64,000 nt of DNA from SpSt-333 sp040751955 (GCA_040751955.1 JBFMFY010000002.1:62001-126000); one strand, 5' to 3'. Positions 8,659-17,807 are shown, counted from the first letter of the stretch. Notes: a model not told the origin generated them from the letters alone. Translations and numbers: made by a program.

Positions 8659-9195
8659 CTACGCCGGCAGCACTTCCTTCTTTCTCAAAATCCCCGCACT
8701 GATCAGCGTAATGACGAGTCCGACCGGAAAGATCTCCAGCAGCGTCATACCGAATCGGATGAGCGGATTCTTGTACCATTCTGCGAACATTTTCATCTCT
8801 TCGCGTTTTTTGTCGATCTCCTCCTGCGATTTTCCGTCATGCTGCATTTTCTTTATTGTCAGCTCTGTGTACCGCTGCATAAATGTCTCTTTCAAATCCG
8901 TACTGTTGTAATAGACTTCCCATCCCCCGGCATAAAACAGCGACGCAACAGCGGCAATGGATATTCCCACTTTGAATCCTTTTCCAAATGTCATTGTGCC
9001 ATTATTGTGTTTGTCCCGGAAAGATTTCATGCCGAAGAAAATCAAAGACAGAACGACAATCATTGTTGTGTAGCCGAAGAGTTCGGAATTATCGAACGAT
9101 AGAATTCCCTGCTCCATTAACGAAAAACTAATAAGAAACATCGAAATCATCAGTATGCCGGCAATACCGCCGTACGCCAGAACTATTTTACGCAT
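8659..9195 (-). CDS. DUF4199 membrane protein
   Basis: 178 residues with four hydrophobic segments (residues about 5-27, 40-55, 75-90 and 155-172). The family-type mid region includes FFGMKSFRDKHNNGTMTFGKGFKVGISIAAVASLFYAGGW, and a charged helix (KSQEEIDKKREEMKMF) precedes the last segment. DUF4199 proteins are small inner-membrane proteins common in Bacteroidota; function unknown. Its first residues (MRKIVLAYGGIAG) resemble those of the LuxR protein encoded just upstream. GAGTAACTC sits before the ATG. Confidence 0.9.
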   Translation of the reverse strand: MRKIVLAYGGIAGILMISMFLISFSLMEQGILSFDNSELFGYTTMIVVLSLIFFGMKSFRDKHNNGTMTFGKGFKVGISIAAVASLFYAGGWEVYYNSTDLKETFMQRYTELTIKKMQHDGKSQEEIDKKREEMKMFAEWYKNPLIRFGMTLLEIFPVGLVITLISAGILRKKEVLPA

Positions 9196-9228
9196 GAGTT
9201 ACTCCTTTAGTATGTTGAAAAAAATGTT

Positions 9229-9290
9229 TCACGAAGTCACAGAGTCACACAAATTTCACTTCGTGTTTTTGTGCATTTGTGGTTGATAAA
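9229..9290. repeat. degenerate CACGAAG/CTTCGTG repeat
   Basis: The gap between the DUF4199 and LuxR genes holds CACGAAGT and its complement ACTTCGTG around a GTCACAGAGTCAC stretch, then TTTTGTGCATTTGTGGTT. A related, more decayed stretch lies at 59404-59455, between the uracil-DNA glycosylase and coaBC. This looks like another dispersed intergenic element rather than a regulator site. Confidence 0.5.
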
Positions 9291-9368
9291 ATTCTTATAC
9301 AAGATACTGTGCTTGATAAGTGAAATGCATCATCCGAAAGTATGATTTGCAGGTTTTCATCCGAAAGT

Positions 9369-9791
9369 CTATGGGAGAATCTGCAATTCCTTCGCCTTTT
9401 TAATTGCTTCGGTTCTGCGGCGGACGTTGAGTTTGAGAAAAAGATTTGACGAGTGTGTTTTTACCGTAGGCAGAGAAACAAACAGTTTCTCTGCGATCTC
9501 CTGATTCGACATTCCCTGTGCAATCAGTTCAAGTACCTCATACTCCCGCTTGCTGATGCCGATCTGTTCCAGCCGTTGTGGATCGAGAACAAAATTCGGA
9601 TCGGTAACAATAACTTTCGTTCGGGTCAATTTTCTTCCTGCCCAAATACCGAGCGCGGTGAACATCACCGCAATGGCGCTGATGTAGATTTCGGCAGAGA
9701 GGTCTTTGACAAAGAAACTGTATTCAAAATATTTCAGCACTCCGACCAGCGCCGCCATGGCGCCGCCGTACAAAAGGATCGTTTTTCGCAT
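9369..9791 (-). CDS. membrane-anchored LuxR-type transcription regulator
   Basis: 140 residues: two short hydrophobic segments (about residues 4-22 and 32-52), a linker, and a C-terminal LuxR/GerE helix-turn-helix at about 78-138. The HTH shows ISKREYEVLELIAQGMSNQEIAEKLFVSLPTVKTHSSNLFLKLNVRRRTEAI, with the usual recognition helix VKTH. There is no receiver domain, so it is not a classical response regulator. The membrane segments suggest a DNA-binding protein held at the inner membrane. Transcribed in the same direction as the DUF4199 gene 173 bases downstream. Confidence 0.88.
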   Translation of the reverse strand: MRKTILLYGGAMAALVGVLKYFEYSFFVKDLSAEIYISAIAVMFTALGIWAGRKLTRTKVIVTDPNFVLDPQRLEQIGISKREYEVLELIAQGMSNQEIAEKLFVSLPTVKTHSSNLFLKLNVRRRTEAIKKAKELQILP

Positions 9792-9881
9792 GCAGGAAAC
9801 TGCGAAAAGAGAAGATAAAAGGCAAGATGTCGTTAGATAAGGGACACCATGCGGGGAATATTGCTCCCTGCTCGGCAGTTA

Positions 9882-11132
9882 CTATTTTTGGAAAATTAAT
9901 TTTTTCGTCTGCGCAAACTCACCCGCGCGCATTTGAAAGAAGTAGATCCCGCTTGATAGATTCTTTGCGTCGAATGTTACATCATAACTCCCCGCGCTTT
10001 TTCCTTCATTCACCAATGTTGCAACCTCTCGGCCGAGCATATCGAAGATCTTTAATGTTACATTGCTGGTCACTGGTAATTGGTAACTGATAACAGTCGA
10101 AGGATTGAACGGATTGGGGTAGTTTTGGGAAAGGAAAAAATTGACTATGCTATTTTCGGTATTAAGGTCGTCTGCGGACATAAGATCGGATATCGATCTT
10201 CTCCACAGTCCGGCCGGATTACCGACATAAACAAAGTGATCGTCTGCCGTGATAGCAACGATACTTTCCGGGGAAGATATGTCGTGAACCCATTTATTAT
10301 TCTGCCAAGCGTAAAGTCCACTATCCACAACAGCCAAAAGCGTATTGCGATAGGAGAAAACCATAGGCGTTGAATCATTGCCAATAGATGAGATTGACCA
10401 TGTGCTATCGGCAAGATTAAAACCATTGAACAAAGGGAAAGGACAATACGTATCAAGCGAACAATACTCAAAAGAAGTTCCGCTAACAAAAACGAAATTG
10501 TCGAATAGAATTATCGAAGAAACGGAAACCCCTTGGTATCCGACATATTGAAAACTATCCCCGTTATCCATTGAAAGATATACTCCGGAGTAGAATGATG
10601 GTTCGCCTGGAGGCAGACAAGTAAGCAGGGGACAATAGTCAGTCCCAATGCATATCCGCGAATCGCGGTATGCAAGACTTGTAATGCTCCACCATTCGCT
10701 ATGAAGTACCCCCTTCCAGGATTTCCCGTTGTCGGAACTTTTATAAAGAGATTTTTCACTGCTGACCCATACATCATTCTTATCACCTAACGCAACCGAA
10801 GAAAGCACCAAATCACCCAAACCAGAATCGATACGCGTCCAGTCATTTCCAAAATTGGTAGATAAAAAAAGCGCATGATTTGTATCGGATACAACGCGGC
10901 CGGTGGTGTCAACAGAAAGACGTGATGATGCGGTTACCGGATACTTGTCATTGAGTTGCCAGGTTACGCCAAAGTCTTTAGAAACATACGCTCCGGCAAA
11001 AAGTATCGATCCATTTGTTTGCGGAATTGCCGCCAAATGAGGAGTCTCCCATACTGGAGGTCCATCCAGTTTTATCCACTGTGCGTGCATAATCATTGTC
11101 GGAACAAAGATCGCAATCAATAGTGATTTCAT
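9882..11132 (-). CDS. type-IX-secreted Asp-box (BNR) beta-propeller protein
   Basis: 416 residues from the ATG at 11132, chosen for AAAGGGGAAATA upstream and because the product then starts with a signal peptide (MKSLLIAIFVPTMIMHA-QW). The body contains Asp-box repeats of the SxDxGxxW kind (SKDFGVTW, STNFGNDW, SSDNGKSW, SMDNGDSF), which fold as propeller blades as in sortilin and photosystem assembly factors. The C terminus is a type A sorting domain: SQNYPNPFNPST, LKIFDMLGREVATLV, GIYFFQMRAG. It is expected to cross the outer membrane through the type IX system. Same length and plan as the gene upstream, 10 bases away, so a tandem duplicate. Confidence 0.9.
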   Translation of the reverse strand: MKSLLIAIFVPTMIMHAQWIKLDGPPVWETPHLAAIPQTNGSILFAGAYVSKDFGVTWQLNDKYPVTASSRLSVDTTGRVVSDTNHALFLSTNFGNDWTRIDSGLGDLVLSSVALGDKNDVWVSSEKSLYKSSDNGKSWKGVLHSEWWSITSLAYRDSRICIGTDYCPLLTCLPPGEPSFYSGVYLSMDNGDSFQYVGYQGVSVSSIILFDNFVFVSGTSFEYCSLDTYCPFPLFNGFNLADSTWSISSIGNDSTPMVFSYRNTLLAVVDSGLYAWQNNKWVHDISSPESIVAITADDHFVYVGNPAGLWRRSISDLMSADDLNTENSIVNFFLSQNYPNPFNPSTVISYQLPVTSNVTLKIFDMLGREVATLVNEGKSAGSYDVTFDAKNLSSGIYFFQMRAGEFAQTKKLIFQK

Positions 11133-11142
11133 TATTTCCCCT

Positions 11143-12393
11143 TTATTTTTGCAACACCAATCTCCTCGTCTGCACAAAATCTCCCGCTTGCAGCCGATAG
11201 AAATATACACCGCTGGAAATATGCTTTGCATCCCATGTAACTTCGTATGATCCCGGCCGCTTTTGTTCATTCACCAATGTCGCCACTTCCCTGCCAAGCA
11301 GATCGAAAATTTTTAATGTTACGGTACTGGTTACTGGCAGTTGGTACTTGATAACCGTCGTCGGGTTGAACGGGTTAGGGTAGTTTTGCAAAAGCATTGA
11401 TCGTGGAAATACGACGTCATCTTGTTCCGCTCTCATCAAAACGTCGGAAAATGACAGCCGCCAAATGTTGTCATTGTACGCGAGATAAAGAAAATTGGAA
11501 TCGTGGGAAAAAGAGACCGATGAGTGAATGGTAGTATCTGCAGGAAGATTCTTACTGATGTTTCTCCAATGTCTCCCTTGATCACTGGAGACGAAAACAA
11601 CCTCACTGCTGTCGGAAGGCGGCACAGCATGATATGGCGTTAGTACCGCAAACAGTAAATCAGAAACATAATATAAACCAAGGATTTGTTTTCCATTATC
11701 TAAAATCTGCTCCCACGCTGTTCCAAAATTTGTTGTCAGCAATGAATAGCAGTGGAGAGGGTATGTAGGAACGTCCGGAGAAGATACTTCACATCCCGAA
11801 ATAATGATATTTGTATCCTGAAAAAATAAAAGCGATGAAACTTCGAACCACCACCCCGAATGAATGATATTCCATGATTCTCCATTGGCAGGTCGATAAT
11901 GTAATTTTCCCCCTCCGTTTGTTACTACACCAGAGGGAGTACCTGATATAAAATTGTAATCTCCATCCGGAAGAACGACTTCTTTGTTCCAACTGGCACC
12001 CGAATCTTTCGACATAAACATTCCGTTTTGAGTGCCGGCAAAAAGGAGGGGTCCGCTTGTCGCCACATGCGCATGGAGTATCGTTGTATCCGCTGCCGTC
12101 CAGGTTATTCCTTGATCATTTGAGAGAAACATACCTCGGGGGGTGCTTGCAATCGACCGTTGACCCATTGTAACTAAACTCGAAAAGTTTTGAAAAGGGA
12201 GGGATACAGTATCCCAGATTGTTACGGGATCGTGAGTGCGAAGTATTCCCTTTCCGGTATTAACGAAGAAATATTCATTCGTCCGGAATAGTTTCCATGA
12301 TTGTGGGGCGTTGCCTTCGAATTGTGCAACCTTAATCCATTGCCCAGTTGAAACAGAGAAAAACAGGAAGTACAACAAATAATAATATTTCAT
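11143..12393 (-). CDS. type-IX-secreted Asp-box (BNR) beta-propeller protein, paralogue
   Basis: 416 residues with signal peptide (YYYLLYFLFFSVSTG-QW), Asp-box repeats (SNDQGITW, SKDSGASW, TTNFGTAW, SSDQGRHW) and a C-terminal type A sorting domain (LQNYPNPFNPTT, LKIFDLLGREVATLV, GVYFYRLQAG). Paralogue of the gene at 9882 with the same order of parts. A strong AAAGGAGGAAAAG precedes the ATG. No sialidase catalytic residues were found, so the Asp boxes here mark structure only. Ligand unknown. Confidence 0.92.
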   Translation of the reverse strand: MKYYYLLYFLFFSVSTGQWIKVAQFEGNAPQSWKLFRTNEYFFVNTGKGILRTHDPVTIWDTVSLPFQNFSSLVTMGQRSIASTPRGMFLSNDQGITWTAADTTILHAHVATSGPLLFAGTQNGMFMSKDSGASWNKEVVLPDGDYNFISGTPSGVVTNGGGKLHYRPANGESWNIIHSGWWFEVSSLLFFQDTNIIISGCEVSSPDVPTYPLHCYSLLTTNFGTAWEQILDNGKQILGLYYVSDLLFAVLTPYHAVPPSDSSEVVFVSSDQGRHWRNISKNLPADTTIHSSVSFSHDSNFLYLAYNDNIWRLSFSDVLMRAEQDDVVFPRSMLLQNYPNPFNPTTVIKYQLPVTSTVTLKIFDLLGREVATLVNEQKRPGSYEVTWDAKHISSGVYFYRLQAGDFVQTRRLVLQK

Positions 12394-12405
12394 CTTTTCC
12401 TCCTT

Positions 12406-14319
12406 TTACTTTTGTAACACTAATTTCTTTGTCTGCACAAACTCACCGCTGCGGAGTTGATAAAAATAAATTCCGCTGGATATGTTAGTAGCGTCAAATG
12501 TTATTTCGTGACTTCCCGCATCTTTTTTTTCGTCCACCAGCGTTACAACTTCACGACCCAGGAGATCGAAGACTTTGAGCGTTACCAAACTGCTCATTGG
12601 TATTTGATACTTGATCGTTGTAGTCGGATTAAACGGATTGGGATAGTTTTGGGAGAGTGAATACTCACGAGGGAAATTTTTCGCCTCGTCAACACCAAGC
12701 GTATAAGTAACGGTAAACGGCTTTTCCCAATGATTCATGGCGTAAGAAAAACGCGAGTCAATATAAACTTTTCCTGTACGAGTTCCTGCCGTTGTCAATT
12801 TTGTCGTATTGATTTTCAAGGTAACGATCTGCGAATCATTCGGTTGAACGACAAATAATGAGGGTATGATGCTATACGTTGATTCAGGAACCGCCCCAAA
12901 TAGAGATTTTACTGTTATGTAGACAGAATCAAACGCCCCTCCAATGTTTTTTACAACAAATGTCGTATCACGGTATTGTGTGCCGCTATTTGCTGCAATA
13001 GTAATTGTTCCCGTGTTGACAGTTGTCGCTGCTTTATACGATTGCAAATATGCATGGAACAGCGCGCTGGTGTTAGATGTAGCAAATCCAGTCGGTAGCG
13101 GATATGAATTTCTGTGGGTAACAAAAACAATTCCGGTATTAAGGTCATAATATGGACCGGATATTGAGCCCCAAATACTTCCCCCTTTTGTTACCAAAGA
13201 AAGGTCGTAAAATGTTCCGGTTTCAACACCGAGGCCAAACGTACTGGTTGAATCGTAGGTCTTCATCATTTCTGCTACGGATGACGGCTGAAGCACCTCG
13301 TTATGAAACAGTTTTCTAAACCATCGGGCTATATTTTCTGTTGTTGAATACATTGCACCAACCGCCCACATCGAACTGATCGCTGCATCAATCGGTACAG
13401 TTGAAAGATCTTTCCAACCCGGAAAATAAAAACCATTATAGTTGTACCAGCCATGGGAGATATCACCGTGTAACGTATCATCCATAGGAAAGTACGTATT
13501 GGTCAGATTCAGCGGCATAAGTATCTTTTCGCGCAACACATTGGAAAATTTTTTTCCTGTCACTTTTTCAATAATCAATCCCGCAAGCAGATATGAAGTA
13601 TTGGTATAACGATACTTTGCACCCGGTGTATGTTTGGGTAAGCCGAGGAAGCGGGAGAGGGATTCTTCGGGCGTCCATCGTTTTAGGGGATTATCAAATG
13701 TTTCCTTTATCCATACACCCGCAGTGTATCCGTTAAGAAGAGAATCGTTAATGTAATCAAAAAGTCCGGATCTCATATTTAATAATTGACGAATCGTAAT
13801 TGTGGAATCAACATTCTTATACTTGGGAAGATATTTGTAGATCGAATCTTCCAATGTAACCTTCCCTTCTTCCACAAGCATCATCATCAGCATTGCGACA
13901 AATGCCTTCGTGTTGCTGGCAATACAAAACAACATATCGGGATGAAGGCTATCCAGTGGCGTTTCCGTCGAAACGCCGATTGCACCCTGCCAAATTCCTT
14001 TGCCGGGTACCAACACAGCAGCGTTGAATCCGCCTTTGATTCTATTATGTACAGTGGCAAAATATTCCGCTTCCATTGCCCGTTGAAACCGGAATGCGAG
14101 TGAGGAATCAAAATCAAGCGCGCCTTTGTCATCAGGCAAAATTCTGTAACGCCCGACGGATGTTGCGGGAGCGTACGAAAGAATGGAATCGATGTTGTAT
14201 GAAGAACGAATGCTCTCATCAAATCGCAATGATTCCTCCGGTGATTGCACAAATTGCGCATGAATCAGCAACGGAACGTTTGTTAATACAATAAATAGGA
14301 AAGAAACAAATCGGTTCAT
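12406..14319 (-). CDS. type-IX-secreted serine hydrolase, class C beta-lactamase family
   Basis: 637 residues. A signal peptide is followed by a penicillin-binding/class C beta-lactamase domain with SxxK at Ser135-Lys138 (CIASNTKAF), a YxN motif in KYRYTNTSYLLAG and KGGS for the third box. A beta-sandwich linker (about residues 430-540) and a C-terminal sorting domain (LSQNYPNPFNPTT, LKVFDLLGREVVTLV) follow. The family includes D-Ala-D-Ala peptidases and esterases; the substrate is not clear. AAAAGGAGGTAACG precedes the start. Twelve bases from both neighbours, so within a tight operon. Confidence 0.93.
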   Translation of the reverse strand: MNRFVSFLFIVLTNVPLLIHAQFVQSPEESLRFDESIRSSYNIDSILSYAPATSVGRYRILPDDKGALDFDSSLAFRFQRAMEAEYFATVHNRIKGGFNAAVLVPGKGIWQGAIGVSTETPLDSLHPDMLFCIASNTKAFVAMLMMMLVEEGKVTLEDSIYKYLPKYKNVDSTITIRQLLNMRSGLFDYINDSLLNGYTAGVWIKETFDNPLKRWTPEESLSRFLGLPKHTPGAKYRYTNTSYLLAGLIIEKVTGKKFSNVLREKILMPLNLTNTYFPMDDTLHGDISHGWYNYNGFYFPGWKDLSTVPIDAAISSMWAVGAMYSTTENIARWFRKLFHNEVLQPSSVAEMMKTYDSTSTFGLGVETGTFYDLSLVTKGGSIWGSISGPYYDLNTGIVFVTHRNSYPLPTGFATSNTSALFHAYLQSYKAATTVNTGTITIAANSGTQYRDTTFVVKNIGGAFDSVYITVKSLFGAVPESTYSIIPSLFVVQPNDSQIVTLKINTTKLTTAGTRTGKVYIDSRFSYAMNHWEKPFTVTYTLGVDEAKNFPREYSLSQNYPNPFNPTTTIKYQIPMSSLVTLKVFDLLGREVVTLVDEKKDAGSHEITFDATNISSGIYFYQLRSGEFVQTKKLVLQK

Positions 14320-14331
14320 CGTTACCTCCTT

Positions 14332-16374
14332 TTACTTTTGCAGTACTAATTTTTTTGTTTGCACAAAATCGCCGGATCGCAATTGATAGAAATACACGCC
14401 GCTGGATACGTCACGAGCGTTCCATGTGACTTCGTACACTCCCGGTTGTTTTTGTTCATTCACCAATGTTTCCACTTCGCGACCGAGGAGATCGAAAATT
14501 TTTAGCGTAACAAATCCCCCTTGCGACTTGGTCGCATTCCCCCTTTGGAAAGAGGGATTAAGTGGGATTTGAAATCGAATTATCGTCGTCGGATTGAACG
14601 GGTTGGGGTAGTTTTGAAAAAGGGAGAACCTTCTCGGAATATTATTTTCTTCGGCAACAGAATTAGGACCAATAATGTAATCTATCGCCGCATCAAGCAC
14701 TTCATCCTTCCCTTGCCTAATACCGGCAATCGTCGGCTTCACTTCCATATCCGGTTTTATGCCGATGCGCTGCGTAGGAGTATAGTCAGGATAATACCAT
14801 CCAAGACCTGTAAACCATACCTGTAGTTTACCGGGAAGATAAACATTGCTAACATTTCCGTCTGCCCCCGAGGTCTGACTTCCGATTTTGTGCGCCTTTA
14901 TGCTATCCTTGCTTTTGTACTGTTCAATTGCCATGACGGTCGCTTCAGAAAGACTTTGAGTCTCTTCGTTAAAAAGGATCACCACTTTACCTGAATACGG
15001 AGTAAACAGCGGTGTTCCACCGATCACTTCGTTTCGCCATCCGAATGTTCCTGCATAGCGAACATCCGGATAGGTATATTTGGAAAAGACAAAAGAAGAT
15101 GGGTAGAGATGCTTTGCAAACTTCCAATTGGTCCATTGTGGATAATTGCGGAGGTCAAAAATAATACCGTCTGTTGCGGCTAAATCTTTGAACATCGAGT
15201 CAATTTCACTCTCCACAAGTTTTTCCATGTTCACGATTCCTAATGTCGTTCCACCACGAGTTATTTTTTGCCAACTCGGCGTTGATTGAAAGACCTGGGA
15301 ACGCCACGTTGCGTATTCTAATGTTCTCGTAAGAGTTACCGAATGAGCACCGTCGGAAGATTCGATATCCCACTGGACATTCTCGTTCTGCTTTCCGCGG
15401 GTCAGTCGATAGTTTATATTGCGATCAATAACTGTGGCATTTGATCCAGCCGTATACGACCGCAACCCATCACGAATAGTTAGAATGTCAACGCCGTTGA
15501 TCTTTGTGACGATATCGCCTGACTGAATTCCTGATCCCGGGATAAGAACTTTCATTACGACTGTTTTCCCTTCAACATAATTCAGGAACACCGGCAAGTA
15601 GTACCCACCCCAACTCACGGGTAGGTTTGGATACAGTGTGTCAATTACCGATCCGGCGGCATTTGTAAATGCATGAGAATCGTTCAAATTGTGCTGAAGA
15701 GCCAGCACCGCACGGAGATATGATGCTTCAGTAGTAGCAGAAAAAAATTTTGGGATATTCTCCATAAGCAGGTCATCCCATATGCGATCAAGGATGTTCT
15801 TATACGGATAGAAATAGTTAATAATATTCCAATACCGGAAGAGACTCAGCAACCGAATTTCTTGCGACAGCGGAAAAACGGTGTCATAAAATTGTTTATC
15901 GTTCGGGAAAATCGGGTTTGAGTTTGCAAAACTTGGCTCTTGTTGTACGTAGTAATTGTTTCTGTTTCGTGCCCACGTTTTTATTGCATTCAACGAATCT
16001 TTTACTTCGCTGGAAAAAATTGGATCATTGATCCACGCAAGATCAAGATTGAATTTCAGACTTTCCGGTATCACAGGCGGCGGAATAAATGTACGAGCAG
16101 TCATTCCCGGTTTTTTAATCATGGAAAGTATTGCCGTATTATACTGCGTCTCCGATGAAGCATTAATGACATCCGGCAGGGTTTGAATGAGCACCGAATC
16201 CCAATTGTATGCTCCTTTTGCGACCTCGGAATGGAAGTACTTCATGTAGCCCCATACTTTGGCAGTATGGTACAGGCGGTTGACAACGTTGGAATCAAGT
16301 AACTGAGCAGAGAGTGAAGAATAACAAGCAGCAGTAAATAAAAAAGATACAATAAATCGTGATGCTGAATTCAT
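14332..16374 (-). CDS. type-IX-secreted S41 (C-terminal processing) peptidase with PDZ domain
   Basis: 680 residues from the ATG at 16374 (GGAG 6 bases upstream, signal peptide follows; an ATG at 16401 is less likely). After the signal comes an all-helical N-terminal part, a PDZ-like stretch (LIPGSGIQSGDIVTKINGVD) and the S41 catalytic domain: IIFDLRNYP, then VVILFNEETQSLSEATV, with the Ser of SLSEA as likely nucleophile, and GSQTSGADGN. The C-terminal sorting domain is interrupted by about 19 extra residues (LNPSFQRGNATKSQGG) encoded by a palindromic DNA element. Part of the secreted-protein operon. Confidence 0.92.
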   Translation of the reverse strand: MNSASRFIVSFLFTAACYSSLSAQLLDSNVVNRLYHTAKVWGYMKYFHSEVAKGAYNWDSVLIQTLPDVINASSETQYNTAILSMIKKPGMTARTFIPPPVIPESLKFNLDLAWINDPIFSSEVKDSLNAIKTWARNRNNYYVQQEPSFANSNPIFPNDKQFYDTVFPLSQEIRLLSLFRYWNIINYFYPYKNILDRIWDDLLMENIPKFFSATTEASYLRAVLALQHNLNDSHAFTNAAGSVIDTLYPNLPVSWGGYYLPVFLNYVEGKTVVMKVLIPGSGIQSGDIVTKINGVDILTIRDGLRSYTAGSNATVIDRNINYRLTRGKQNENVQWDIESSDGAHSVTLTRTLEYATWRSQVFQSTPSWQKITRGGTTLGIVNMEKLVESEIDSMFKDLAATDGIIFDLRNYPQWTNWKFAKHLYPSSFVFSKYTYPDVRYAGTFGWRNEVIGGTPLFTPYSGKVVILFNEETQSLSEATVMAIEQYKSKDSIKAHKIGSQTSGADGNVSNVYLPGKLQVWFTGLGWYYPDYTPTQRIGIKPDMEVKPTIAGIRQGKDEVLDAAIDYIIGPNSVAEENNIPRRFSLFQNYPNPFNPTTIIRFQIPLNPSFQRGNATKSQGGFVTLKIFDLLGREVETLVNEQKQPGVYEVTWNARDVSSGVYFYQLRSGDFVQTKKLVLQK
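14512..14570. repeat. palindromic element inside the S41 peptidase sorting domain
   Basis: About 59 bases bounded by AAATCCC and GGGATTT, with an inner stem GCGAC-ttgg-GTCGC-like (GCGACTTGGTCGC) and a CCCCCTTTGGAAAGAGGG palindrome. It keeps the frame and adds residues absent from the six other sorting domains here, which read directly from the IKYQLP strand to VTLKIFD. Confidence 0.8.
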
Positions 16375-16403
16375 ACTTACTCCATTAATTTTGTGAAACA
16401 AAT

Positions 16404-17123
16404 TTACAATCGTATTCCAACATTGATAAGAAGCATTGAATAATCTGGACCTTCATCTTCAACTTCACTTCCGCGAGGGTCCCAATCTGTGCTTGCGCCG
16501 CCAGTTAGAAGCAATCTATACTCGGGAATAATAACGAACGATGTTACATCCAAATTTATTCCAAACGTCAACGGTATGCTAAAAATAGTTTCAGTCCAAC
16601 CGCTGGCGTATTTGTATTCAGACCAATTTGCATACCCTCCACGACTGATTCCCTGTCCGTTAGATGTAATGGTAGTGAATTGAAATCCTGTTCCTAGAAA
16701 ACCACCTACGTTCACTGAAGCACTTTTATGAAGTGGGTACGTAAATTTCAGTAAAGCAGAAAAACCAAATGTTCCTCCTCCGTCAGAAATTGTTTCGTTG
16801 CGAGGTAGCCAATCTTCATTAGTTCCTCCATTGATACCAAACTGCAATTCGGCATGGAAACCTACATGCATTACTCCCCATGATAGAATAGAACGTCTTT
16901 CATAGAAAGCCGTGATGAGCATTCGATCAAATTGGTGCAAGGGGTAGTTGTATTCGGCAGGATTGTATCCATCCCAATAATAATAATACCAGGTTGTGGT
17001 ATACGAAGCGGAATTAATTCCAACGCCGAGTATATGTTGAGAATTTGTTTCGAAAGATTCTTTGTGCTGAGAAAAACTTTCCATGCTGAACAAGAGAAGC
17101 GATGCGATGTATATCTTTTTCAT
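16404..17123 (-). CDS. outer-membrane beta-barrel protein
   Basis: 239 residues with a signal peptide (KKIYIASLLLFSMESFS-QH) and a body rich in alternating hydrophobic/aromatic strands such as LSWGVMHVGFHAELQFGINGG, GTFGFSALLKFTYPL and SVNVGGFLGTGFQFTTI, ending in a C-terminal strand LLINVGIRL typical of barrel proteins. No family recognised. It lies 29 bases upstream of the S41 peptidase and probably shares its transcript; a role at the cell surface is inferred from that and from the fold. Confidence 0.65.
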   Translation of the reverse strand: MKKIYIASLLLFSMESFSQHKESFETNSQHILGVGINSASYTTTWYYYYWDGYNPAEYNYPLHQFDRMLITAFYERRSILSWGVMHVGFHAELQFGINGGTNEDWLPRNETISDGGGTFGFSALLKFTYPLHKSASVNVGGFLGTGFQFTTITSNGQGISRGGYANWSEYKYASGWTETIFSIPLTFGINLDVTSFVIIPEYRLLLTGGASTDWDPRGSEVEDEGPDYSMLLINVGIRL

Positions 17124-17198
17124 ATAGCACCTATATTTGAGTCATTTTTGTTTTTGTGGATTGCAGATAGTTTACTCTTGTACACTCCCGGTATTTTT

Positions 17199-17624
17199 TT
17201 ACTGACATGTTTTACCGCTGCCGGATTTGGTGTAAACAAGTTCGGTGTATCCTGTAGGCCAAAGTTTCATTGCCGGATAATCAAACGTTAGACCGCGAGA
17301 TAACCCTAATCCCTCAACGGTGACAGTCTTTTGATCTGTTATACTCCATTTAGGGTAAGTTTTTTGTTTAAATCGTTGGTAACTGCTGCTAGTTTCTTCC
17401 CAATAACACGCAGTTCTATCCGAATTGAAACAATAATATTCTTCATGTCCATCCGAAGAATAATATTTGTACCATGTACCGACTAATTGCTGTTCATAGA
17501 AATTAAGCGATGCTGTCGTTTTTTCTTCTGGCGACGTTGTTGCTGATGGTTCATCTTTACTGCAACTAAACGATGCGCCGGAAAGTAAAACGCACATTGT
17601 GAACAAAGCCAATTTGTGTTTCAT
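17199..17624 (-). CDS. lipoprotein, possibly lipocalin-like
   Basis: 141 residues with a lipoprotein signal: hydrophobic LALFTMCVLLSGASFS then Cys21 followed by SKDEP. The mature part has QQLVGTWYKYYSSDGHEEYYCFNSDRTACYWEE, resembling the GTW start of lipocalin-like Bacteroidota proteins that bind small hydrophobic molecules. The assignment to that fold is tentative. Two further Cys pairs may form disulfides. It precedes the barrel protein gene by 75 bases on the same strand. Confidence 0.6.
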   Translation of the reverse strand: MKHKLALFTMCVLLSGASFSCSKDEPSATTSPEEKTTASLNFYEQQLVGTWYKYYSSDGHEEYYCFNSDRTACYWEETSSSYQRFKQKTYPKWSITDQKTVTVEGLGLSRGLTFDYPAMKLWPTGYTELVYTKSGSGKTCQ

Positions 17625-17760
17625 ACTTCCTCCTTAATAATATTATGATTGCTAATTCTCGCCATCAAAATACAACAGGGGTATATGCATCTCTACCAAT
17701 CTTGTAACATTCTCATTTGGTTTTGTAACATTGGGAAAAAGTGAGGGATTTTTGGTGGGA

Positions 17761-17807
17761 AACCTTCTCAAGGTTATGAGATGACGTTGCTGAACCTTGA
17801 CAAGGTT
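17761..17807. repeat. inverted repeat related to the 8030 element
   Basis: AACCTTCTCAAGGTT at 17761-17775 and AACCTTGACAAGGTT at 17793-17807 pair with one internal mismatch and share the AACCTT/AAGGTT ends with the pair at 8030-8075. The right arm overlaps the stop codon of the hybrid kinase gene, so it may act in its 3' end. Confidence 0.7.

Noticed and set aside
9331..9372. Direct repeat CATCCGAAAGT at 9331 and 9358 near the end of the LuxR gene
   Set aside because: Only 11-13 bases, one copy overlaps coding sequence, and no matching site was seen near the gene starts, so a regulator site is not supported.
9882..12393. Asp-box repeats suggesting sialidases
   Set aside because: No catalytic Arg triad, Tyr or Glu pattern of sialidases was found; Asp boxes alone mark propeller folds.
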